A DNA stretch of 16,709 nucleotides from an uncultured Eubacterium sp. (GTDB taxonomy: Bacteria > Bacillota > Clostridia > Lachnospirales > Lachnospiraceae), in the NCBI GenBank assembly GCA_946611445.1, contig CAMODP010000017.1, forward strand, positions 1-16,709, written 5' to 3'. The notes below the pieces were generated by a model. The model was not told the origin of the DNA, made no database searches, and was given only the letters and a program-made list of their open reading frames with translations. Both the position numbers and the translations under genes were made by a program. Every line of letters starts with the position of its first letter. Positions within the stretch are counted from its first letter, which is position 1. Of this stretch, positions 11,761 to 16,709 are shown in pieces.

Positions 11761-13749
11761 TTACAGCAGACTGCCGATCGTCATGAACAGCGGCGCGAAG
11801 ACCAGAGAAACGACTGTCATGAGCTTGATCAGGATATTGATGGCCGGGCCTGACGTATCCTTGAAGGGATCGCCGACCGTATCGCCGACGACGGCCGCGT
11901 GATGCGTCTCGCTGCCCTTGCCGCCGAAGTTGCCTTCCTCGACATATTTCTTGGCATTGTCCCAGGCGCCGCCCGAGTTGGACATGAAGATGGCCATAAG
12001 GACACCGGACAGAAGCGCGCCGGCCAGCATGCCGCCCAGAGCGTCCGTGCCCAGAAGCAGACCGACAACGATCGGAGATACCGCAGCCAGGACGCCGGGA
12101 ACGATCATCTCGTGAAGGGCTGCCTGTGTAGAGATGCTGACGCAGGTTCTGTAGTCAGCGCGGCTGGTGCCCTGCAGGATGCCCGGATCCTCGCGGAACT
12201 GCCGGCGGACTTCCTCGATCATCTTGTAAGCCGCCTTGGAGACGGACTCCATGGTCAGTGCGGAGAACAGGAAGGTCAGCATGCCGCCGATGAACAGACC
12301 GACAATAACCTTCGGATCCATAATATCGATTTTGTCCAGCTTTACAGCCTGTGCATAGGAAACGAACAGCGCGAGAGCCGTCAGAGCCGCGGAGCCGATG
12401 GCAAATCCCTTGCCGATAGCGGCTGTGGTGTTTCCGACAGCGTCAAGCTTGTCGGTGATCTCGCGGACACTCTCATCCAGCTCAGACATCTCGGCGATGC
12501 CGCCCGCGTTGTCTGCGATCGGGCCATAGGCGTCAACAGCAATGGTGCTGCCGGTTGTCGCCAGCATGCCGACTGCCGCCAGCGCGATGCCGTACAGACC
12601 GCATACCATATAGGAAACTACAATGCCCACACAGATGCAGAGAATCGGAACCACCGTGGACTTCATGCCGACCGCCAGGCCGGAGATGATGGTAGTCGCC
12701 GCACCGGTCTGGGACTGCTCGGCGATCTTTTTGACAGAGGAATACTTCTCAGACGTAAACACCTCTGTCATCTGACCGATCGCGAAACCGACAAGCAGGC
12801 CGAAGATAACGGCAATGGCCGGCTTCACGGATCCCAGCATGGTGCTGCTGAGGATGCAGGCGGCTATGATCACGATGATATAGGCCACATAGCTTCCCAT
12901 ATTCAGGGCCTTCTGCGGGTCACCGCCGTCCTTTCCCTTTACGAAAAAGGTTCCGATGATGGATGCGACGATGCCGACAGCCGCCAGGAACAGGGGATAC
13001 AGCGCTCCATTGGCCGCAAAACCGGATGCCAGGCCCAGAGACACAGCCGAGATCAGCGCTCCGACATAAGACTCAAAGAGGTCCGCGCCCATGCCGGCCA
13101 CATCACCGACATTGTCGCCCACGTTGTCCGCGATAACCGCGGGATTCCGGGGATCATCCTCCGGAATGTTGTTTTCAACCTTACCGACCAGGTCTGCGCC
13201 GACATCAGCTGCCTTCGTGTAGATACCGCCGCCGACACGGGCGAACAGCGCCACAGAAGAAGCACCCAGGCTGTATCCGAACAGAACGTCCGGGTTGCCG
13301 GTCAGAAAATAGATCACGCTGGCCCCGAACACACCCAGGCCAACGACACAGAATCCCATGACGGCACCGCCGTGATATGCAATCCACAGGGCCTTCGCCA
13401 TGCCGGATACCCGCGCGCCGTTCGCCGTGCGCACATTTGCCAGCGTAGCCACCTGCATGCCAAAGAAGCCTGCAAGAATTGAGAACGCCGCGCCGACCAC
13501 AAAGCAGATAGCCTCTACCCAGTTCTGCAGCGCGAAACCGATCACCAGAAACAGTACCGCGACAAAGATAACGAGCACCCTGTACTCAGCCGCCAGAAAA
13601 GCGGAAGCGCCCTCATGGATGGCGGAGGCGATCTCCTTCATCCTGTCCGTGCCGGTGTCCTCCCTGCGCACCTGATTCGCGAAAATCAGAGCGAATGCCA
13701 GTCCCAGCACACCGGCCAGCGGGACCAGAAAAACTGCCGAATTTGTCAT
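11761..13749 (-). CDS. hppA: Membrane-bound ion-translocating pyrophosphatase
   Basis: This 662-residue, multi-helix (about 16) membrane enzyme hydrolyses cytosolic pyrophosphate and pumps Na+ or H+ out. The substrate site is intact: [11 protein letters not shown] (182-192), DNVGDNVGD (208-216), and near the C terminus [22 protein letters not shown] (from 622), which carry the Asp and Lys residues for Mg-PPi. GNTTAA (439-444) has alanine where K+-independent enzymes carry lysine, indicating the K+-dependent subfamily, which includes Na+-pumping forms. The start is supported by AGGAGGG 8-9 nt upstream. A promoter lies about 60 nt ahead. The Na+-symporter gene downstream fits a shared ion gradient, but which ion this enzyme pumps is not settled here. 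Confidence 0.97.
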   Translation of the reverse strand: MTNSAVFLVPLAGVLGLAFALIFANQVRREDTGTDRMKEIASAIHEGASAFLAAEYRVLVIFVAVLFLVIGFALQNWVEAICFVVGAAFSILAGFFGMQVATLANVRTANGARVSGMAKALWIAYHGGAVMGFCVVGLGVFGASVIYFLTGNPDVLFGYSLGASSVALFARVGGGIYTKAADVGADLVGKVENNIPEDDPRNPAVIADNVGDNVGDVAGMGADLFESYVGALISAVSLGLASGFAANGALYPLFLAAVGIVASIIGTFFVKGKDGGDPQKALNMGSYVAYIIVIIAACILSSTMLGSVKPAIAVIFGLLVGFAIGQMTEVFTSEKYSSVKKIAEQSQTGAATTIISGLAVGMKSTVVPILCICVGIVVSYMVCGLYGIALAAVGMLATTGSTIAVDAYGPIADNAGGIAEMSELDESVREITDKLDAVGNTTAAIGKGFAIGSAALTALALFVSYAQAVKLDKIDIMDPKVIVGLFIGGMLTFLFSALTMESVSKAAYKMIEEVRRQFREDPGILQGTSRADYRTCVSISTQAALHEMIVPGVLAAVSPIVVGLLLGTDALGGMLAGALLSGVLMAIFMSNSGGAWDNAKKYVEEGNFGGKGSETHHAAVVGDTVGDPFKDTSGPAINILIKLMTVVSLVFAPLFMTIGSLL

Positions 13750-13815
13750 TTGCTACACCCTCCTGTTACCACATGGTTTATTGTTTTCACCCAATACACT
13801 CTAAACCCAAACAAA

Positions 13816-13844
13816 AGCATAGTCAGTTTTTTTTGCATAGTCAA
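13816..13844 (-). promoter_or_regulatory. hppA promoter with internal direct repeat
   Basis: On the minus strand TTGACT (13844-13839), 17 bp and TATGCT (13821-13816) lie 60-95 nt before the hppA ATG. TGACTATGC occurs twice (13843-13835 and 13825-13817), 18 bp apart, separated by A8-C-rich spacer, so each copy covers part of a hexamer. Confidence 0.6.
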
Positions 13845-13906
13845 GGATTGTTATTAAATAGACAAGTAAAGAGGGCTTTTCCAGATAAATGTATTGCATT
13901 TTGTAC

Positions 13907-13943
13907 AAAAAAAGAGGGGATCCGTCATCTTCCGGACACCCTC
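13907..13943 (-). terminator. Terminator downstream of the zinc-ribbon gene
   Basis: On the minus strand GAGGGTGTCCG (13943-13933) pairs with CGGATCCCCTC (13924-13914), with one mismatch and one G-T pair, and is followed by seven T (13913-13907). It lies about 170 nt past the stop of the gene at 14112. Confidence 0.8.
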
Positions 13944-14034
13944 ATGGATGTTTTGTTTCTTTGCATTATAAATATCAGATAACCGCTTTTCTTATTCTCT
14001 CAGAATGTGCGTCTTCATTCAGAATTCAAGTCCC

Positions 14035-14069
14035 GTTCTGCCGAGCTTCCGCCGGTTCTGCCGAGCTTC
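14035..14069. repeat. 15-bp direct repeat, period 20
   Basis: GTTCTGCCGAGCTTC occurs at 14035-14049 and again, perfectly, at 14055-14069. It lies in the untranslated 3' part of the zinc-ribbon transcript, before its terminator. No function is recognised. Confidence 0.6.
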
Positions 14070-14111
14070 AGCCGCGTTATCGAACTTGCGGCGGGCCGTC
14101 AATGTCCCGGA

Positions 14112-14873
14112 TCAGGCCCCCACCGCATTGTTAATTGTATCCTGAATCAGAGCATAGGCGATGATGCTCAGGCCGAAAATACCCAGGATCAGATACAGAA
14201 TTTCCGAACTGGTGCTTCCCTTGATCTTGTCGCTTCTCTGTCCCATCCGGTAGAGCCAGTAAATGCTGTAGATGCCACAGGTAATCAGGCTGAACAGGAA
14301 CACCAGTCCGCCGGAAGTGGCATTCGGCTCGTCTGCCAGCTGGTTGATCTCATTATTCATCTTGATCATCCAGTAAATACTGTAGATGCCCAGCGTAATA
14401 ATGGAGAAGATAATGGCAAGGGCAATATTTCTCTTTTTGATACCTGTCGTGTTCAGGGGATACGGCGCGTACGGCGCATAGCCATAGGGACCGTGCTGTC
14501 CGTACTGACCCGCCTGTCCGTAGGTTCCCTGCTGTCCGTAAGGTCCCTGCTGCCCGTAAGGTCCCTGCTGTCCGTAAGCTCCCTGCTGTCCGAACGCTCC
14601 GCCATAGCCGCCCTGACGGTTCATCCCGTCATATCCATTCGTATTGTATGCGCCGGTATAACCGTTTGCACCATTATATCCGTTCGCGCTGTCATATCCG
14701 TTTATACTGTCGTATCCGTTCGCGCCGCCGGGGCCGCCATAACCTTCAGTCCCCCTGTATCCTTCTGCGTCAGGAACCGTATTTTCAGGCACCTGCATCA
14801 GAGGAGCGCCGCAATTTCTGCAAAAGTGCTCGCCCTCACCGCAGAGTGCTCCGCATCTGGAACAATTAATCAT
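14112..14873 (-). CDS. Zinc-ribbon protein with YGQQG repeats and DUF4234-like membrane domain
   Basis: This 253-residue protein has three parts. Residues 4-21 form a zinc ribbon, CxxC-x10-CxxC (C4, C7, C18, C21). Residues about 53-132 are low-complexity: first NGY/DGY-type repeats, then tandem GQQGxY units. Residues about 146-246 hold three hydrophobic segments (149-169, 189-208, 224-243), the first two each carrying GIYSIYW, as in DUF4234-like membrane domains. The start is supported by GGGAGG 6 nt upstream. The zinc ribbon and the repeats should be cytoplasmic or extruded depending on topology, which is unclear. It is transcribed alone from a weak candidate promoter and ends at 13907. The function is unknown; similar zinc-ribbon plus membrane-domain proteins are frequent in Firmicutes. 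Confidence 0.85.
   Translation of the reverse strand: MINCSRCGALCGEGEHFCRNCGAPLMQVPENTVPDAEGYRGTEGYGGPGGANGYDSINGYDSANGYNGANGYTGAYNTNGYDGMNRQGGYGGAFGQQGAYGQQGPYGQQGPYGQQGTYGQAGQYGQHGPYGYAPYAPYPLNTTGIKKRNIALAIIFSIITLGIYSIYWMIKMNNEINQLADEPNATSGGLVFLFSLITCGIYSIYWLYRMGQRSDKIKGSTSSEILYLILGIFGLSIIAYALIQDTINNAVGA
14478..14717 (-). repeat. Tandem codon repeats within the zinc-ribbon gene
   Basis: The DNA encoding residues 53-132 is internally repetitive, with runs of near-identical 15-bp units for YGQQG and 12-18-bp units for NGYDS/NGYNGA. Such tracts change length by slippage or recombination. Confidence 0.75.
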
Positions 14874-14911
14874 GTCCTACCTCCCGTAAAAACGCTTTTT
14901 TACTCTCTGCT

Positions 14912-14940
14912 ATGGTACGCCATTTTCCCGCGAAGTGCAA
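14912..14940 (-). promoter_or_regulatory. Weak candidate promoter of the zinc-ribbon gene
   Basis: On the minus strand TTGCAC (14940-14935), 17 bp and TACCAT (14917-14912) lie about 40-65 nt before the ATG at 14873. The hexamers match only 3 and 4 of 6 bases. Confidence 0.3.
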
Positions 14941-14990
14941 GTATCAGGACACCGCAAACCCGTAAATGTACGCGCCAAAGCAAAAAATAT

Positions 14991-15002
14991 GAACATCCGT
15001 TC
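14991..15002. promoter_or_regulatory. LexA-box-like repeat GAAC-N4-GTTC
   Basis: GAACATCCGTTC matches the core of the Gram-positive SOS box (CGAAC-N4-GTTCG), but the outer C and G are T and A. It lies about 120 nt upstream of the zinc-ribbon start. A chance match is quite possible. Confidence 0.25.
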
Positions 15003-15148
15003 ACAAATTGTTCCGAAAGCGTTTACCATAACTGCATGAACTTCTCATATTTGCCCTGTAAGATAAAATCATAAGATAACCATAGTTACCACCAGGCTGC
15101 AAATTTCTTTTTCATAACCGGTTTAACCGGATTCTCCTTCCTTTATGA

Positions 15149-15182
15149 GGTCGGCTCCCTGCAGGGCCGGCCTTTGTTTTTG
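15149..15182 (+). terminator. Orphan plus-strand terminator
   Basis: GGTCGGC (15149-15155) pairs with GCCGGCC (15166-15172), with one G-T pair, and is followed by TTTGTTTTTG. No plus-strand gene precedes it for over 1 kb, which suggests an unannotated short transcript or a stray structure. Confidence 0.6.
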
Positions 15183-15198
15183 TCTTTCCTGCATACTG

Positions 15199-15232
15199 AA
15201 AAGGATCCGGCAGCCCCTGCAGGCCCGGATCC
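15199..15232 (-). terminator. Terminator downstream of the flavoprotein gene
   Basis: On the minus strand GGATCCGG (15232-15225) pairs perfectly with CCGGATCC (15210-15203), with a GC-rich inner loop, and is followed by TTTTC. It ends the leftward transcript from the LOG and flavoprotein genes, just after the micro-ORF. Confidence 0.75.
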
Positions 15233-15237
15233 CCTGA

Positions 15238-15333
15238 TCACGCTGTCATATTGTAACCGCCCAGCTGCGCCGACACGCTGACAGCTGTTGTGCCGATCTC
15301 TTTCAGCTCGCCTCCGACGGCGGATTTGCGCAT
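15238..15333 (-). CDS. Possible 31-residue micro-protein
   Basis: The frame starts MRKSAVGGELKEIGTTAVSV and ends in LGGYNMTA, lies 23 nt past the flavoprotein stop and stops 6 nt before the terminator stem. GGAAG is present 10 nt upstream of the ATG. Codon use looks protein-like and the frame stays open for a further 14 codons upstream without a standard start, so it may be the surviving C terminus of a longer gene. No homologue is recognised. It is too short to be sure that it is translated. Confidence 0.3.
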   Translation of the reverse strand: MRKSAVGGELKEIGTTAVSVSAQLGGYNMTA

Positions 15334-15356
15334 ATCGGCATAACTTCCATGCGTCC

Positions 15357-15758
15357 TCAGAATGTAACGGTCTCAGGCTCTTCAGTGAAAGAACAGAACG
15401 TTGCGGAAGCATCCTTCAGATACAGAACCTGTGTATTGTCGTCATCCGCACTGTACATGGCTTTCAGGTTCGGATAGGCATCCAGCATGGATTCCTTTGC
15501 CTCAAGCCTGTCATCATTCACCAGCGTGCCCGTCAGCCGAATCCACTGCCCCTTCGCCATGCCGGAAATCTCCACCTTCGGATTCGCGGCGATCTGCTTC
15601 GATACATCTTTTACCTTGCCGGTCTGGATGTACAGTTTTCCGTCAAAAATATGAATCGTCCCGAAAGGACGCACATGGGGCTGATCCCCTTCAGTCGTCG
15701 CCAGGTAATACGTTCCGCAGTCCTTCAGAAACTGGCATACTCTCTCCATATCACTCAT
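15357..15758 (-). CDS. Pyridoxamine 5'-phosphate oxidase-like flavoprotein
   Basis: This 133-residue protein is a single FMN-binding split-barrel domain. It shows the family's opening pattern MERVCQFLKDCGTYYLATTEGDQPHVRPFG, shown here in parts as CGTYYLATTEGDQP (17-30) and HVRPFG, followed by LYIQTGKVKDVSKQIAANPKVEI and WIRLTGTL. Such small proteins bind FMN or F420-like flavins and reduce or sense small molecules; true pyridoxamine phosphate oxidases are longer (about 200 residues), so that activity is not claimed. The start MSDMERV is chosen over an upstream extension of 24 codons because AAGGAG and AAGGA precede it. The gene lies 116 nt after the LOG gene and probably shares its transcript. 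Confidence 0.88.
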   Translation of the reverse strand: MSDMERVCQFLKDCGTYYLATTEGDQPHVRPFGTIHIFDGKLYIQTGKVKDVSKQIAANPKVEISGMAKGQWIRLTGTLVNDDRLEAKESMLDAYPNLKAMYSADDDNTQVLYLKDASATFCSFTEEPETVTF

Positions 15759-15874
15759 CTTTCCTTCTTCTCCTTTCTTCAAACAGATCTTAAATATTTC
15801 AGTTTTTATGGTTATGTGTCTGTCCGACACCGTCCCGCGAATTTACAGTATCTGCCCTGCGGTAATGCTGACTT

Positions 15875-16438
15875 TCAGCTTTCTTCCAGCATTGCTGCCA
15901 GTTCCTCCAGGGTGTGGGCAAAACAGATTTTCTTCCGATTCTCCGGCAAGAGGAAGCCTTCCTCCGTCATGTGATCCAGCAGAATCCGCAAGCCCTCATA
16001 GTAACCATCGAGGTCATACAGGATACACGGCCGTTCCATCAGCCCGATGCTGTTGTGAGACATGATCTCGCTGATCTCCTCGAGAGTCCCTGTGCCGCCC
16101 GGGAAAGCCAGAAAGGCATCCCCCCGCCGGATCATCTCCGTCTTCCTCTCCGCCATCGTCTCCGTGACAACCAGCTCGGTAATACCGTCATGCTGCAGGG
16201 CTGATTCCACAAAAAAACGAGGCTCCACACCAGTAACCCGCCCCCCGGCACGCAGAACAGCCTCCGCAAGAGTACCCATCAGTCCCACGCGGCTGCCTCC
16301 GTATACAAGATCCCATCCGTGACTGCCGATCCATGTGCCGAGCGCATTGGCTGCATCCGTGTACTTCGGATCCCTGCCTGTACTGGCGCCCAGATATACC
16401 GTAAGTGATTTCCTGCGTTCTTTCACTGCTGTCCTCAT
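15875..16438 (-). CDS. LOG-family protein (TIGR00730 type)
   Basis: This 187-residue Rossmann-fold protein belongs to the LOG family, in which tested members are cytokinin-riboside 5'-monophosphate phosphoribohydrolases, that is, nucleotide N-glycosidases. The signature pieces are VYLGAS (14-19), LVYGGSRVGLMG (45-56), MAERKTEMI (96-104) and PGGTGTLEE (113-121), with catalytic R99 and glutamates E120/E121. The old label 'lysine decarboxylase' is not justified. The start is the ATG of MRTAVKE; a GTG two codons earlier is possible but its ribosome site would be too close. The leader is about 60 nt from a strong promoter. In bacteria the physiological substrate is mostly unknown. Confidence 0.93.
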   Translation of the reverse strand: MRTAVKERRKSLTVYLGASTGRDPKYTDAANALGTWIGSHGWDLVYGGSRVGLMGTLAEAVLRAGGRVTGVEPRFFVESALQHDGITELVVTETMAERKTEMIRRGDAFLAFPGGTGTLEEISEIMSHNSIGLMERPCILYDLDGYYEGLRILLDHMTEEGFLLPENRKKICFAHTLEELAAMLEES

Positions 16439-16506
16439 ATGCACGGCCTGTAAACCATTTCATAAAAGCCCGCAAAGCACAAGGCCAATATGTGTGCTGC
16501 AATTGT

Positions 16507-16535
16507 ATTATATCACGCACAATCCGCCGGTGCAA
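16507..16535 (-). promoter_or_regulatory. Strong promoter of the LOG gene
   Basis: On the minus strand TTGCAC (16535-16530), 17 bp and TGA-TATAAT (hexamer 16512-16507) form an extended -10 promoter. Transcription would start near 16500, about 62 nt before the ATG. Confidence 0.82.
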
Positions 16536-16709
16536 CCGGTCCACGGATCCACGGGAACAGGCCTTGGGAACAAGTTCCGCTCCCCGTCTGCAGTATTGAA
16601 TTGCCATTTAATGTAGTAATATCGGACGTCAGCCAGGGTCAGTAATACCGTCCAGGCCTCAAGTCCTCCGGGCATAAGAAGTACTAAGCCCTCCTCAGTT
16701 CCCTTCATC
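16536..16709. other. Right edge, no supported gene
   Basis: A 66-codon minus frame spans 16708-16508, but its end runs through the LOG promoter and its sequence does not resemble a known protein. GTAATA followed by a CGGAC/CCGTC motif is repeated (about 16614-16656). A gene entering from the right cannot be excluded. Confidence 0.35.

Larger units (their letters stand above)
13845..14111. other. Non-coding gap between hppA and the zinc-ribbon gene
   Basis: Together with 13750-13844 this makes a 362-nt gene-free stretch. It holds the terminator at 13907-13943 and the short direct repeat at 14035-14069. Otherwise I see AT-rich sequence without codon-like character on either strand. Confidence 0.5.
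14941..15198. other. Non-coding, hairpin-rich gap
   Basis: No convincing gene lies here, although 14874-15356 is 483 nt long apart from the micro-ORF at 15238. It contains a LexA-box-like repeat (14991-15002), a CCGGTT-T-AACCGG palindrome (15118-15130) and a plus-strand terminator (15149-15182) with no gene to serve. A 9-codon frame, MKKKFAAWW, is read on the minus strand at 15115-15086. Confidence 0.4.

Noticed and set aside
11899..13482. 527-codon plus-strand frame opposite hppA
   Set aside because: Antisense shadow of a GC-rich membrane protein gene; no domain and no start signal.
15014..15028. Catabolite-responsive (cre) site
   Set aside because: CGAAAGCGTTTACC is close to consensus but lacks the TG at one end and the CA at the other; no fitting gene is next to it.
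15086..15115. trp-operon leader peptide
   Set aside because: Only two Trp codons, no attenuator pair after it and no trp genes nearby; kept only as a low-interest frame.
15875..16438. Lysine decarboxylase
   Set aside because: The PGGTGTLEE motif belongs to the LOG family; the decarboxylase label is a historical mis-annotation.
16508..16708. 66-codon minus-strand gene at the right edge
   Set aside because: Its 3' end runs through the strong LOG promoter and no family or ribosome site can be seen.

Overview
The window looks like a chromosomal segment from a fairly GC-rich (mid-50s percent by eye) anaerobic Firmicute, most probably family Lachnospiraceae. The evidence is the FMN/Fe-S type dihydroorotate dehydrogenase subunit PyrK, the long form of PyrF, a DUF5721-type protein otherwise seen mainly in Lachnospiraceae, a K+-dependent-type membrane pyrophosphatase, sigma-A promoters with 17-bp spacing and strong AGGAGG ribosome sites. 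Genus cannot be fixed from sequence alone. Almost everything is on the minus strand; the two plus-strand genes are a cold-shock gene and the DUF5721 gene. No insertion sequence, prophage, CRISPR array or obvious foreign island is visible.

Layout, left to right. 1-3410: a leftward pyrimidine cluster pyrC-pyrF-pyrK. Its strong promoter carries a perfect 15-bp palindrome in the spacer, and a strongly folded, repeat-like element lies between pyrC and pyrF; pyrD does not follow within the window. 3500-4840: a plus-strand cold-shock protein gene with a full-consensus promoter and bidirectional terminator, a small one-pass membrane protein gene (minus), and a divergent DUF5721 gene. 4845-7625: htpG and aroK, overlapping by 4 nt. 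Upstream of htpG is a near-consensus CIRCE palindrome that also has the form of a terminator for the next gene. 7670-9931: glnS followed by a GtrA-family membrane protein gene. 9951-10145: tRNA-Thr(GGT) with its own terminator and a palindromic promoter that reads as sigma-A consensus on both strands. 10171-13844: an alanine/glycine:Na+ symporter gene and hppA, an ion-pumping pyrophosphatase. 13907-15232: a zinc-ribbon/DUF4234-like membrane protein with a Tyr-Gly-Gln repeat tract, flanked by two non-coding stretches rich in hairpins. 15238-16535: a LOG-family protein and a pyridoxamine-phosphate-oxidase-like flavoprotein, with a possible 31-residue micro-ORF at the end.

Functionally this is mostly housekeeping: UMP synthesis, protein folding, shikimate synthesis, Gln-tRNA and Thr-tRNA supply, and ion-gradient energetics. 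The hppA/symporter pair would fit a Na+ cycle (PPi hydrolysis makes a gradient, the symporter spends it), but the ion pumped is not proven by sequence. I see no clear new defence or mobile system. The points most worth a second look are regulatory: the CIRCE/terminator at htpG, the two-way palindromic promoter at tRNA-Thr, the operator-like palindrome at pyrC, the terminator inside the symporter leader, and the structured pyrC-pyrF element.
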